64,000 nucleotides of DNA from Deltaproteobacteria bacterium (GCA_029261855.1 JAJDAN010000004.1:61720-125719), one strand, 5' to 3'. Shown: positions 16,803-26,183, counted from the stretch's first letter. A program made the numbers and translations. Notes: generated by a model from the sequence alone, not told the origin.

Positions 16803-17177
16803 TCAGTCGCGGGTGTACCACCAGGCCCAGCCGATGAACACCAACTGGAAGGGCAGCCGCACGTAGTTGAGGGTCCCCGCTCCCGTTCCCGGTCCTTCGG
16901 GGCCCATGTTGGCGCTGGCCGCGTACATGTTGGCCGGGAAGACCGCGACGAGCAGAGCGATGATGCCCCAGGCCGCATAGACGCGGGTGCGCGGCTCCAA
17001 CAGGAACACGCCGAGCACGATCTCCGCAAGCCCCGACAGCACGTTCAACCATTCCGGGTTCGGCAGATCCGGCGGCATGATCGCCACGAAGAAGGCCGGG
17101 TTCACCAGGTGGTTGCAGCCTTGGCCGATGTACGCGATTGCCATCACCCACAGCAGGACGGTCTTCGTTCGGCTCAC
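16803..17177 (-). CDS. DoxX-like small integral membrane protein
   Basis: 124 residues from GTG at 17177, four predicted membrane spans (VLLWVMAIAYIGQGCNHLV, VLSGLAEIVLGVFLLE, YAAWGIIALLVAVFPANMYA, LPFQLVFIGWAWWYTRD). The NPAFF motif after span one and PxxxYAA pattern are typical of DoxX-family proteins, which are poorly understood and often linked to quinone or thiol redox stress. The GTG overlaps the TGA of the RND pump gene (GTGA), so it is the last gene of the four-gene efflux operon and probably translated by coupling. Confidence 0.8.
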   Translation of the reverse strand: MSRTKTVLLWVMAIAYIGQGCNHLVNPAFFVAIMPPDLPNPEWLNVLSGLAEIVLGVFLLEPRTRVYAAWGIIALLVAVFPANMYAASANMGPEGPGTGAGTLNYVRLPFQLVFIGWAWWYTRD

Positions 17178-20100
17178 GTAGCGGCCTCCTCGGTGGCGCG
17201 CGTCAGGCTGTCGCCCTTGCGGCGCCGGATGCGTTGCTTGACCCAGACGGAAAGATCGTCCAGAACGACGTAGAGCGCCGGTACGACCAACAGGGTGAGC
17301 AGGGTCGAAGAGAACATGCCGGCGGCCGTCGCCACCGCCATCGGCTGACGGGATTCCGACCCGGGGCCGACGCCGATGGCCGCGGGCAGGACGCCCAGGA
17401 TCATCGAGAACGCGGTCATCAGCACCGGGCGCATGCGGATCGGCGCCGCGCGCCGCATCGCCTCGGCGGTGCCGAGGCCTTCCTCCCTGCGGAGCTGGTT
17501 GGCGAAGTCGACGAGTAGGATCGAGTTCTTCGTCACCAGGCCGCACAGCAGGATGATGCCGATGATGCTGAAGAGATTGATGGTCATGCCCGCGGCCAGC
17601 AGTCCGCCGAGTGCTCCCACCATCGCGAGGGGCAGCGCGATCATCACGGTGATCGGGTGGATCAGGCTCTCGAACTGCGCCGCGAGGACCATGTAGATGA
17701 TCAGGACCGCCAGCCCCATGGCCAGCGCGAACTGCTCGACGCTCTCGAGGAAGGCCTCGGCACTGCCCGAGAAGCTGATGCTGGTGCCCTCGGGCAGCAG
17801 CTGCTTGGAAAGCTCCTCCACCACCGAAATCGCTTCCGCGACGGGCATGTTCTCGAGATTGGTGGACACGGTGACACTGCGCATGCGGTCGTGGCGCGTG
17901 ATCTTCGAGGGCGCAGCACCCGTCTCGATGTCCACGAGGTTTCGCAGCTCGACCACGCCGCCGTTGCTGCTGCGCACGTAGAGCCGCCCGATGGAGCTGG
18001 GGTCGCTTCGCTCTTCTTCCTCGAGGCGCACGCGGATGTCGTAGCGGTGGCCGGCGTCCTTGAACTTGCCCACGTCGAGCCCACCGATGGACGCCTGTAC
18101 GACGGTGGCCACCGTCGCGGCATCGACACCGAGGGCCGCGGCCTTCTCCCGATTGGGGATGACCCGCACCTCGGGCAGACCCATGCGCAGGCTCTTGTTG
18201 AAATCGACGAAGCCCGGACGGAGCTCGAGCGCGCGGATGAAGTCGTCCGCCAGGGTCGCCAGCTCTTCCAGCTCGAGATTGCCGCGGATCTTGAACTCGA
18301 ACTCACCGCCACCGCCGCCAAAGAACTGGGACGGATCGAAGACCCGACTGTCGAGTCCCGGAATGTTCCCGAGCGCGTCGCGGGCGGCGATCATCAGCTC
18401 CTGCGCGTTGCGCTCGCGCTGGGCCGCTGGCTTCAGCACGGAAACGAAGACCGCGTTGCTGACGCTTCCGGGGCCCTCGGGGCCCGAGACGCCCACACCT
18501 GCGAACAGACCCGCGACCTCCGGCTGCGCGAGCATCCAGCTCTCGGCCTGCTTCAGTCGGTCGAGGGTGCCCGCCAGCGCCGTACCCGGCGGCGTCTCCA
18601 TCATCACGAAGATGCGGCCCTCGTCCGAGGGCGGGAAGAATTCGGCGCCGAGCTGGGACCCGAAGCCCAATGCGATGAAGAAGGTCACAGACGCGATGAC
18701 GAGCACGCCGATGCGGTGCCACAACGACGCGAGCGACAGCTCGAGCAGCTTGCGATACAAGCGCTCGATCGCCTCGAAGCCCTGCTCGAGCCGGTGGTAG
18801 ATGCTGCCGTGCTTGCGCTCCTGGGGCGGTGGCATGCGAGCCGCCAGCATCGGCGTCAGCGTGAGGGCGACGAAGAGCGAGAACATCACCGCCGCCGCGA
18901 CGGTGATCCCGAACTCGCCAAGGAAGCTGCCGACCATGCCCTTCACGAAGACCACCGGCAGGAAGACGACGGCGATGGACAGGGTGGCGGCAGTGGCGGC
19001 GAACGCGATCTCCCGCGTGCCCTTCGACGCGGCGACCATCGGTTCTTCGCCGCTCTCGCGGTGACGCTCGATGTTCTCGAGCACCACGATGGCGTCGTCG
19101 ATCACCACACCCACCGCCAGCGCGAGAGCCAGCAGGGTCATGATGTTGAGCGTCGCCCCGAAGATCCACATCACGCCGAAGCTGGCGATGATCGACAGCG
19201 GGATGGCGGTCGCCACGATCAGGGTCGGGCGGGTGCGCCGCAAGAAGATGAACACCACGAAGGTAGCGAGCAGGGCGCCGAAGATGAGGGCGAACTGAGT
19301 CTCCGCCACGGACTCCCGGATCGATTCCGAGAAGTCCATGATGCCGTCCCAGTCGGCGATCTCGATGTCCTTGGGCGCGATCTTGCGCAGCTCTTCGACG
19401 CGTTCCCGAACCTCCGTTGCGATCGCGACGGTGTTCGCCTGGGACTGCTTGAGGACGCCGATCCCGGCGCCCGTGCCGCCGTTGAAGCGGGCCAGGAAGC
19501 GCTCGTCCTCGGCGCCGTCCTCGACGCGCGCCACGTCCCGCAGTCGGACCTCACGGCCGTCGACGTTCGCCACGATCAGGTTCGAGAGCGCCTCGACGTC
19601 TTCGAATTCGGCGTCGGTCTTGAGCGAGTACTCGACCGCGCGACTCTCGACGCGTCCACCCGGGCGCTCGACGTGCTCGGCCTGAACGGCCCGGATGACG
19701 TCCCCGGCCGACAGCCCACGGGCGCGCATGTCCCCGGCGTTCAGCCAGATGCGGATGGCCCGGTCGCGCCTCCCGAAGATCTCGGTGGATGCGACCCCAT
19801 CGATGGTCTCGATGTAGGGCTTCATCACGTACCGGATGTACTCGGTGAGATCGACGGCGCTTCGCGACGAGTTGATCGGCAGCCAGATGATCGGCCGGTT
19901 GGCCATGTTGATCTTGTCGACGACTGGGGGCTCGAGTTCCTTCGGCAGCTCCCAGCGAGCGCGGGCGACCTTGTCGCGCACGTCCTGGGTGGCCTGATCG
20001 ATGTCGCGTTCGAGCTCGAACTCGACCACGATGGTGGCCGCGCCCTGGAAGGTCGTGGACGACAGCGACCGCAGGCCGCCGATGGTGTTGAGGTGTTCCT

Positions 20101-20296
20101 CGAGGACCTCGGTGACGTCCTCTTCCATGACCTCGGGCGCCGCGCCTTCGAGCTGCGCGGTCACCGTCACGACCGGGAATTCCATGTTCGGCATCTGGTC
20201 GACGCCGAGCTGCCGGTAACCCATCACCCCGAACACGATCAGGGAAAGGGTGAGCATCCACGTGAGGATGGGTCGCTGAATGCAGAGATCGATCAT
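17174..20296 (-). CDS. RND family inner-membrane efflux transporter, HAE1-like
   Basis: 1040 residues with twelve membrane spans and two large periplasmic loops, the full AcrB/MexB length. It starts MIDLCIQRPILTWMLTLSL. The proton-relay aspartates lie in ALAVGVVIDDAIVVLENIER near residue 407, and the relay lysine in LCGLVTKNSILLVDFANQLR near 940. It would export lipophilic or amphiphilic compounds using the proton gradient, paired with the adaptor encoded immediately upstream. No TolC-type outer membrane factor gene is in the window, so a shared one is presumably used. Start and stop overlap both neighbours by 4 nt. Confidence 0.95.
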   Translation of the reverse strand: MIDLCIQRPILTWMLTLSLIVFGVMGYRQLGVDQMPNMEFPVVTVTAQLEGAAPEVMEEDVTEVLEEHLNTIGGLRSLSSTTFQGAATIVVEFELERDIDQATQDVRDKVARARWELPKELEPPVVDKINMANRPIIWLPINSSRSAVDLTEYIRYVMKPYIETIDGVASTEIFGRRDRAIRIWLNAGDMRARGLSAGDVIRAVQAEHVERPGGRVESRAVEYSLKTDAEFEDVEALSNLIVANVDGREVRLRDVARVEDGAEDERFLARFNGGTGAGIGVLKQSQANTVAIATEVRERVEELRKIAPKDIEIADWDGIMDFSESIRESVAETQFALIFGALLATFVVFIFLRRTRPTLIVATAIPLSIIASFGVMWIFGATLNIMTLLALALAVGVVIDDAIVVLENIERHRESGEEPMVAASKGTREIAFAATAATLSIAVVFLPVVFVKGMVGSFLGEFGITVAAAVMFSLFVALTLTPMLAARMPPPQERKHGSIYHRLEQGFEAIERLYRKLLELSLASLWHRIGVLVIASVTFFIALGFGSQLGAEFFPPSDEGRIFVMMETPPGTALAGTLDRLKQAESWMLAQPEVAGLFAGVGVSGPEGPGSVSNAVFVSVLKPAAQRERNAQELMIAARDALGNIPGLDSRVFDPSQFFGGGGGEFEFKIRGNLELEELATLADDFIRALELRPGFVDFNKSLRMGLPEVRVIPNREKAAALGVDAATVATVVQASIGGLDVGKFKDAGHRYDIRVRLEEEERSDPSSIGRLYVRSSNGGVVELRNLVDIETGAAPSKITRHDRMRSVTVSTNLENMPVAEAISVVEELSKQLLPEGTSISFSGSAEAFLESVEQFALAMGLAVLIIYMVLAAQFESLIHPITVMIALPLAMVGALGGLLAAGMTINLFSIIGIILLCGLVTKNSILLVDFANQLRREEGLGTAEAMRRAAPIRMRPVLMTAFSMILGVLPAAIGVGPGSESRQPMAVATAAGMFSSTLLTLLVVPALYVVLDDLSVWVKQRIRRRKGDSLTRATEEAAT

Positions 20297-21465
20297 TCGG
20301 AATCCCCGCGCTGGGCGACAGCCGGGGGTGCTTCGACGGGCGTCGCGCCGTCGGTTGCACCCTCGGTCGCAAGCGTCCCGTCCGGGTTCCTCCGCACGAC
20401 GACGCTGCCGTCGACGAGGTCGCCGTGGCCGCGAGCCACGACCGCGTCCCCGGGCGCCAGGCCCTCGACGATCTCGACCCAGCCTTCCCGGATCACGCCG
20501 GTCCGCACGACCCGCCTCGTGACGCGGTTCTCGGCGTCCACCGAGAACACCACGGCGCCGTCGGCGCGTTGCAGCACCGCCTCTTCGGGGACGGTCACCA
20601 CCCCTTCGTGGCGCGCTACGCCGAGATGCGCCCGGGCGAAGAGCCCCGGCCGCAGCCGACCGTCCGCGTTCCCGATCAGCGCCTTCACGCGCAGGGTGCG
20701 GGTGCGCGGGTCGATGGTGGGCGAGACGACCTCGACCACCGCTTCGAACACCTCGTCCGGCCAGGGGGCGACGGTCACGTGGATGGGGTCACCGAGGGAG
20801 ACGCGACTGGTGTCGGCCTCGGGCAGGTGGAATTCGACTTCGATCGGGTCGAGGGACACCAGCTCGAACAGCTTCTGACCCGTACCCACGAACTCGCCGC
20901 GGTCGACCCAACGACGGGAGATCAAGCCGGCGAAGCGCGCGCGCACGCTGGCGTCGCGCACGGCCCGCTCGGCGGTCCCGAGCTGGGCAAGCGCGGCCCG
21001 CAGGCGGGCTTCGGCCGTGGCCAGCGCGGTCTTCACCTGATCGAGCTGGCGTTCCGCCGCCACGTTCCGACCCGCCAGGACCGACACCCGACGCAGCTCG
21101 AGCTTCTGCTCGGCGACCGCTGCCTCGCCCTCCCCCACCCGGGCGCGCGCGACGTCGAGGTCGAGGTTGCGACGCTCGGGATCGATCTCGAGCACGACGT
21201 CGCCCTCGGTCACGGCGTCGCCTTCGTCCGCGCGGATCACGGTGATCTCGCCTTCGATCTGTGCAGAAACGTCGGCCTGGTGCTTGGCGAGAAGCTCCCC
21301 CGAGCCCACGATCTGCTCTTCGAAGTCGCGCACGGTCACGGGGATCACGACCGCCGGACGAACGGGGCTCTCCTGGACGATCTCCTTGTCCGTACCGCAG
21401 CCGACGGCCAGGCCGGCCGCGAACGCGATCGTCCCGCAGACGCGCGTCGTTCGGGTCCACTTCAT
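20293..21465 (-). CDS. RND efflux periplasmic adaptor (membrane fusion lipoprotein)
   Basis: 390 residues from ATG at 21465. A lipoprotein signal ends in the lipobox LAVGC near residue 24, so the mature protein is tethered by lipid. Domain order is typical: barrel/lipoyl halves around ELLAKHQADVSAQIEGEITV and FAGLISRRWVDRGEFV, a long alpha-hairpin between them (about 100-165), then the beta-barrel HVTVAPWPDEVFEAVVEVVS and the membrane-proximal domain. It bridges the RND pump and an outer-membrane channel. Both ends overlap neighbours by ATGA, so TetR, adaptor, pump and DoxX form one coupled operon. Confidence 0.92.
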   Translation of the reverse strand: MKWTRTTRVCGTIAFAAGLAVGCGTDKEIVQESPVRPAVVIPVTVRDFEEQIVGSGELLAKHQADVSAQIEGEITVIRADEGDAVTEGDVVLEIDPERRNLDLDVARARVGEGEAAVAEQKLELRRVSVLAGRNVAAERQLDQVKTALATAEARLRAALAQLGTAERAVRDASVRARFAGLISRRWVDRGEFVGTGQKLFELVSLDPIEVEFHLPEADTSRVSLGDPIHVTVAPWPDEVFEAVVEVVSPTIDPRTRTLRVKALIGNADGRLRPGLFARAHLGVARHEGVVTVPEEAVLQRADGAVVFSVDAENRVTRRVVRTGVIREGWVEIVEGLAPGDAVVARGHGDLVDGSVVVRRNPDGTLATEGATDGATPVEAPPAVAQRGDSE

Positions 21466-22082
21466 CGTGTTGTCCTTCCCTTGAGGAGCAGCCCTGCTTC
21501 GACCGCATCGAGCGCCAGCTTCGTGAGACTTCCACCTGCCTCGCCGGGCCGCGGGCCCAGCTGCAGCGAGATCACGCCGTGCAACATGGCCCACAGCACG
21601 TCGAACGCGGCGTCGAGATCGTCCGTCGCGAGGTCGCCCGTCTTGCGCAGGCTCTCGAGGTCGTCGCGCACCAGCTCGCGCGCCGCCTCGGCGGACGGCA
21701 CCGGGTCGCCTTCGCTCGGCGCCATCAAGAGCTGGTAGTGACCCGGGTGCTCGAGGGCGAACGACAGGAAGGCTTCCGCCATCGAACGCAGATGCCGGGC
21801 CGGGTCGCCGTCGTGCGGGATTGCGAGCATGCGCCCGAGCAGCAGCCCGAAGTGCTCTTCGAGCAGTGCGACGATCAAGCCCTGCTTGTCGCCGAAGTGG
21901 TGATAGAGGGTCGGCGCCGTGTAGCCACAGCGGTCGGACACCTTGCGGATCGACAGCTCGTCGACCCCGCCCTCGATCAGCAACGCCTCGGCGGCCGCCA
22001 GGATGCGGTCTCGAGCCGAAGTCTGCGGGCTGGTGTCAGCAGACGCACGAGCGCCGCGGCGAGGTGTCGGGACAGGGGGCAA
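21462..22082 (-). CDS. TetR/AcrR family regulator of the RND efflux operon
   Basis: About 206 residues if the TTG at 22082 is used; no ATG or GTG exists between the HTH and the divergent gene, and the next in-frame ATG (22346) would overlap that gene. The HTH is INGG-less but clear: GGVDELSIRKVSDRCGYTAP followed by TLYHHFGDKQGLI. The C-terminal domain (MLHGVISLQLGPRPGEAGGS) is the TetR_C type seen with efflux genes. Being first in the operon, it most likely autorepresses the whole unit through the palindrome at 22141-22155. The start is uncertain. Confidence 0.82.
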   Translation of the reverse strand: MPPVPTPRRGARASADTSPQTSARDRILAAAEALLIEGGVDELSIRKVSDRCGYTAPTLYHHFGDKQGLIVALLEEHFGLLLGRMLAIPHDGDPARHLRSMAEAFLSFALEHPGHYQLLMAPSEGDPVPSAEAARELVRDDLESLRKTGDLATDDLDAAFDVLWAMLHGVISLQLGPRPGEAGGSLTKLALDAVEAGLLLKGRTTR

Positions 22083-22140
22083 CGGGGTCTCTGACGATCT
22101 CTGACGCGGGCGCGTTAGAGAGGGGGACGTCGCAATGAGA

Positions 22141-22155
22141 TATAGCGGCGTTATA
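22141..22155. promoter_or_regulatory. Near-perfect palindrome, candidate operator of the efflux TetR
   Basis: TATAGCGGCGTTATA pairs at six of seven positions around a central G. It lies 58 bp upstream of the proposed TTG start of the TetR gene and 41 bp before the divergent membrane-protein gene, in the only AT-rich patch of the intergenic region. Confidence 0.5.
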
Positions 22156-22195
22156 GCAAGGCCGGGCGACGCTGCAAACCCTACCCTCGCCAGCC

Positions 22196-22516
22196 ATGAC
22201 GGACGACGAGGACCCTCAGGAAGACCGTGCCACACAGGTCCTGCGGACCTTCGCCGGCGAGCCGATGCTATGGCCCGTCGGGCTGGTGGTCTTCCTGTGC
22301 GCCACCTCCTTCGGTGCGCTGATCCTCGTGATGGCGATCCGGGCACGCGAGCTGCTGCCGGGCATCGGTCTGCTGCTGCTCATCTTCTTGACCGTCTACC
22401 GGCTCGAACCGGACATCCGCAGCCGGAGCCTGCGTCCAACCAGCATCCTGTTGCTGGCCTTCTGGGCGGGAAGCGCCCTCGTCGGCTTCATCCTCTCCAG
22501 CCTCGGGGCCTTCTGA
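22196..22516 (+). CDS. Small hypothetical integral membrane protein
   Basis: 106 residues. An acidic N-terminus (MTDDEDPQEDRATQVLRTF) is followed by three hydrophobic stretches: WPVGLVVFLCATSFGALILV, LLPGIGLLLLIFLTVYRLE and PTSILLLAFWAGSALVGFIL. No motif or family is recognised. It is divergent from the efflux TetR gene with the candidate operator between them, so it may share the regulation. It faces the SGNH-like gene tail to tail with a 21-bp gap. Confidence 0.7.
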   Translation: MTDDEDPQEDRATQVLRTFAGEPMLWPVGLVVFLCATSFGALILVMAIRARELLPGIGLLLLIFLTVYRLEPDIRSRSLRPTSILLLAFWAGSALVGFILSSLGAF

Positions 22517-22537
22517 CTCGCGCCTGGCGCTAGGTCC

Positions 22538-23479
22538 CTACTCGCGCCCGCGTTCCTCGGTGAGGAGCGGGCGTAGCCGCTCCGCGAGCAGGGTCGTGAA
22601 GATCGCTGCGCCCTCGTGGGTGAGGTGGGCGACGTCGGCGAAGTACTGCGGCTCGCGGAAGCGGGGCTCGCTGACTTCGTCGATGACGATCCAGGCGGCA
22701 CCGTTTTCCGAGGCCAGCCTCTCGAGGTGTTCCTGGCCGATGCGGTCGACGGGGGTCCTGCCGTCGGGACGCCAACGCGGTCCGTCGACCAGCGCCACGC
22801 GGATGCCTCGTTCGCGAGCGGCGGCAATGAAGTCGACGTAGAGCTGGCTCATGTCTTCGTGGATCGCGCCGGGCTCGTAGGGCGCTTCGCGCGGATTCAG
22901 ATTCTGCGGTCGATCGTGGGGGATGACCCGGAAGCCGTTGCCCGGGGACGGCCGGTCCCGCAGCAGATTGGCGAGGATCGGCACGACCAGCGAGTTGTAG
23001 CGATAGGTCTCTAGCTGCAGCTTGAAGCGGGCGCCGGGGCTCGTCGCTTCGAGTAGCGCGTCGACTGCGGGGTCGCGGCCGTAGAACGGGGCCAACCGTT
23101 GCATGCGGGCCGCGTCGGCGCCCCACAGGTTTTTCGGGTTGACGTGCAGGACGAACAGCCGCGCCTGACTGCCCGCCCGCAGCAGCAGTGCTTCGATGGC
23201 CCTCGCGTAGCGAACGCTCTGCCCTGCCGAACCCGCGTTGAAGGCCGACACACCGAGCTCCTCGCTCAAGATGGCCGGATCGACGTGATAGACGGCCCGC
23301 GAGCTTCCGAAGACCACCAGCTCCTTGTCGGTCTGCCGGACGCCGTAGTTCGCCAGCCCCACCTGCGCGCCAGTCTCGAGCCGCTCGAACGCGGCAGCCA
23401 GCAGCGACGCCGCCCCGCGGTCGAGCACGAAGAGGCCCGCGAGAAAGGCGACGACCAGCATGAGAATGCGCGGGTTCAC
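22538..23479 (-). CDS. SGNH/DltD-like accessory protein of the MBOAT acyltransferase
   Basis: 313 residues from GTG at 23479 (VNPRILMLVVAFLAGLFVLD, one N-terminal membrane anchor). The rest is extracytoplasmic and carries SGNH-hydrolase landmarks: VVFGSSRAVYHVDP (nucleophile Ser), a glycine block FNAGSAGQS, an Asn in HVNPKN, and the C-terminal Asp/His motif FADVAHLTHEGA. MBOAT proteins such as AlgI, DltB and PatA pair with such a protein (AlgJ/AlgX, DltD, PatB) that transfers the acyl group to an extracellular glycan. It lies 19 bp after the MBOAT gene, same strand. Target glycan unknown. Confidence 0.78.
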   Translation of the reverse strand: MNPRILMLVVAFLAGLFVLDRGAASLLAAAFERLETGAQVGLANYGVRQTDKELVVFGSSRAVYHVDPAILSEELGVSAFNAGSAGQSVRYARAIEALLLRAGSQARLFVLHVNPKNLWGADAARMQRLAPFYGRDPAVDALLEATSPGARFKLQLETYRYNSLVVPILANLLRDRPSPGNGFRVIPHDRPQNLNPREAPYEPGAIHEDMSQLYVDFIAAARERGIRVALVDGPRWRPDGRTPVDRIGQEHLERLASENGAAWIVIDEVSEPRFREPQYFADVAHLTHEGAAIFTTLLAERLRPLLTEERGRE

Positions 23480-23498
23480 GACCGGACCTTCTCCCGAA

Positions 23499-24932
23499 TC
23501 AGAACTGGAAGTAGATGAACTGCGACCCCGTCTCGACACCGAGCAGGAGGATCGCGAAGACAAGGGCGTAGACCACCGCCCACCGAACCCAGATGGGTGC
23601 CCGCACCAGACTCTCGCGTACGGGCCCGAAGCGTTCCTGCCAGACCTGGACCGCCAGGAGCACGATCACACCGAAGCCGGCGTTCACCAGGACGTCGGCG
23701 TACAGGAAGGGAGACGCGAAGGCGGCCCCGAAGCCCGTGATGCCCCGGATGATCTGTAGCGAGTCCGCGAGGGTCTCGGCCCGAAAGAAGATCCAGCCGA
23801 GACACACCAGGTGGAAGGTGATCAGCATGCGCACTCCGTCGCGCACCCAGGAAGGCGCCTCGCTTCGTTCGTAGAGTCGGTCGCGGAAAGGGAGCGTGGC
23901 GCGCGACAGGCCCAGCAGCACGCCGTGAAAGGCGCCCCAGATGACGAAGTTCAAGCTGGCCCCGTGCCACAGGCCGCCCAGCAGCATGGTGATGAGCAGG
24001 TTCCGATAGAGAGCGGTCGTGCCGTGACGGTTGCCTCCCAGCGGGATGTAGAGATAGTCGCGCAGCCAGGTCGAGAGCGAGATGTGCCAGCGCCGCCAGA
24101 ACTCGGTCATGCTGGTCGCGAAGTAGGGCCGGCGGAAGTTCTCCATCAGGTCGAAGCCGAGGATCTTGGCCGACCCGATCGCCATGTCCGAGTAGCCCGA
24201 GAAGTCGCAGTAGATCTGGATCGCAAAGCAGTAGGTCGCGATCCAGTACGAGGTCGGGTTGTGGAAGTCGAGGTTTCCGTAGACCGCGTCGACGTAGAGC
24301 GACACGCGGTCTGCGATCACGACCTTCTTGAACAGACCCCACAGGAAGAGCTGCGCCCCGCTGTTGATGCGCGCCCAATCGAGCGCCTTGACGACGTCGA
24401 TCTGCGGTAGCAGGCGGCTGGCGCGTTCGATGGGACCGGCCACCAGCTGAGGAAAGAACGCCACGAAGAGCGCGAAGTGACCGAGATGTCGCTCGGGCCG
24501 CAGGGTCCCGCGATAGACGTCGATCGTGTAGCTGAGTGTCTGGAAGGTGTAGAACGAGATCCCGACGGGCAGCAGAACGTCGAGACTCGGAACCTCCCAG
24601 TACAGCCCCGTGGCTTCAGCGAGCTGCCGCAGCGAGTCGTTCGCGAAGTCCCAGTACTTGAAGACGAAGAGCAGCCCCAGGTTGGTGGACAGGCTCACGA
24701 GCAGCAGTGCGCGGCGCGTTCCGCGGTCCGGGGCACGCGCCATCCGGTGTGACACCACGTAGTCGACGCCGGTCGAGGCCAGGATCAACACGAGATAGAC
24801 CGCGTTCCAGCTCATGTAGAACCAGTACGAGGCCAGGAGCAGCAACAACCAGCGGAAGCGATGGGGTAGCGCGAAGTGCAGCGCGCCGACGACGGCGAAG
24901 AAGATCAGGTACGCGACGGAATTGAAGAGCAT
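23499..24932 (-). CDS. MBOAT family O-acyltransferase (AlgI/DltB-like)
   Basis: 477 residues with ten or more membrane spans. The family core is present: LLPVGISFYTFQTLSYTIDV, FFPQLVAGPIERASRLLPQ, YCDFSGYSDMAIGSAKILGF, NFRRPYFATSMTEFWRRWHI and LGGLWHGASLNFVIWGAFHG, whose His near residue 320 is the catalytic one. These proteins move an acyl group (often acetyl) across the inner membrane for O-acylation of polysaccharide or teichoic-type polymers. With the SGNH partner it forms a two-gene surface modification unit; no polysaccharide synthase is next to it. Confidence 0.92.
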   Translation of the reverse strand: MLFNSVAYLIFFAVVGALHFALPHRFRWLLLLLASYWFYMSWNAVYLVLILASTGVDYVVSHRMARAPDRGTRRALLLVSLSTNLGLLFVFKYWDFANDSLRQLAEATGLYWEVPSLDVLLPVGISFYTFQTLSYTIDVYRGTLRPERHLGHFALFVAFFPQLVAGPIERASRLLPQIDVVKALDWARINSGAQLFLWGLFKKVVIADRVSLYVDAVYGNLDFHNPTSYWIATYCFAIQIYCDFSGYSDMAIGSAKILGFDLMENFRRPYFATSMTEFWRRWHISLSTWLRDYLYIPLGGNRHGTTALYRNLLITMLLGGLWHGASLNFVIWGAFHGVLLGLSRATLPFRDRLYERSEAPSWVRDGVRMLITFHLVCLGWIFFRAETLADSLQIIRGITGFGAAFASPFLYADVLVNAGFGVIVLLAVQVWQERFGPVRESLVRAPIWVRWAVVYALVFAILLLGVETGSQFIYFQF

Positions 24933-24962
24933 CGCGTCTCGAAAGACCCGGCAGGCTTCCGA

Positions 24963-26183
24963 TCAGGCCGGGCGGCGCTCGTTCAACTCGCGCGCGTTGT
25001 CGCGTACGATCTTCTGGGTGTCGGTCTCGTCGAACGCCGAGAGCTCTTCGAGATAATCGAGGGGCTGCGGCATGCCTTCGATGTGGGGCCAGTCGGACCC
25101 GAAGATCACGCGGTCGGGTCCCATGTACTCCACCACCTCGTTCACGTCGTCTTCCCAGAAGGGATTGATCCAGACGTGCTCGCGGAAGGCCTCGGCCGGG
25201 TCCTGCTTGAAGTAGCCCGGCATCTTCTTCGGCACCGAGCTCAGCTTCCGGAACAGGTCCGGCAGGAATTCCGAGCCGTTCTCCACCGACGCCAGGCGCA
25301 GGTTCGGGAAGCGCTCGAACATCCGCGCGAGGGTCATGGTGAGCAGCCAGTCGTAGGCGGCGCGCTCGATGTTGAGCATCTTGATGTTGGGACCACCGCC
25401 GCCCCCTTCGAAGGTGGCGCCGAAGCCGTCCCGCGCGTAGCCGTTGCTCGAGTAACCGCTGTCGCCCGCGTGCACGACTACGGTGATTCCCGCCTCGTTG
25501 ACGCGAGCCCAGAAGGGGTCGAAGTGCGGGTCGGCGGGAGACAAGGGCCCCGTCTCGGTCCAAACCGGTGCGGGCCGCATGACCACCACCCGGGCGTCGC
25601 GTTCGAGCGCCCATTCCAGCTCGGAGATGCCGGCCTGCAGGTCACCCAGTGCGATGTAGGGCGCCGTGAAGATGCGCTTCTCGTGGGCGAAGCCCCAGTC
25701 GTCGTCGAGCCATTGGTTGAAGGCGCGGAACAGGATCGCCACACCACCCGGATCTTCCTTGAGCAGCTCCTCGTAGAGCACGCCGAGGGTCGGGAACACC
25801 CAGCACGCCTCGAGGCCCTGTCCGTCGAGGACCTTGAGCCGGGCGTCCGAATTCAGGTAGGCGTTCGGAAGCGGCTCGCGGTCGCGCAGGAATTCCATCG
25901 GGTTCTTGCCGTGGGGGTTGCCCCGGAAGTACTCGTGCATGGCGCCGGGCTTCGCGATGGGATTGAAGGTGGGGTTGGAAACGGCGCGGCTCACCTTACC
26001 GCCGATCACGTGGTACTTGCGGCCGTCGATCTCCGCCCACTGCAGGGTGCGGGGCCCCTGCTTCGGGTCGAGGTGACGCGTGAACGCATCTTCGGCCTCG
26101 TAGTAGTGGTTGTCGGCATCGAAAGCCAGATAGCCGAGCTTCTCAGAAGGGTCGGTCGAGGTCGTTGCGGTGGAAGAGGCCAT
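24963..26183 (-). CDS. Amidohydrolase family protein (amidohydrolase_2 type)
   Basis: 406 residues with a TIM-barrel metal-hydrolase pattern: FDADNHYYEAEDAF near the N-terminus in place of the HxH motif, TVVVHAGDSGYSSNG, RLASVENGSEFLPDL and the metal Asp in DRVIFGSDWPHIEGMPQP near residue 360. Relatives of this group hydrolyse or decarboxylate aromatic or cyclic acids, and large families of them occur in steroid- and aromatic-degrading bacteria. It is 28 bp downstream of the SDR gene and in the same direction as the SDR and phosphotransferase, probably one operon. A paralogue lies at 43208-44425. Confidence 0.85.
   Translation of the reverse strand: MASSTATTSTDPSEKLGYLAFDADNHYYEAEDAFTRHLDPKQGPRTLQWAEIDGRKYHVIGGKVSRAVSNPTFNPIAKPGAMHEYFRGNPHGKNPMEFLRDREPLPNAYLNSDARLKVLDGQGLEACWVFPTLGVLYEELLKEDPGGVAILFRAFNQWLDDDWGFAHEKRIFTAPYIALGDLQAGISELEWALERDARVVVMRPAPVWTETGPLSPADPHFDPFWARVNEAGITVVVHAGDSGYSSNGYARDGFGATFEGGGGGPNIKMLNIERAAYDWLLTMTLARMFERFPNLRLASVENGSEFLPDLFRKLSSVPKKMPGYFKQDPAEAFREHVWINPFWEDDVNEVVEYMGPDRVIFGSDWPHIEGMPQPLDYLEELSAFDETDTQKIVRDNARELNERRPA

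Noticed and set aside
17657..20878. A 1073-codon open frame on the plus strand opposite the RND pump and adaptor genes
   Set aside because: Its translation is rich in Arg/His/Asp/Gly with no domain and mirrors the codons of the pump on the other strand, a known effect of high G+C third positions.
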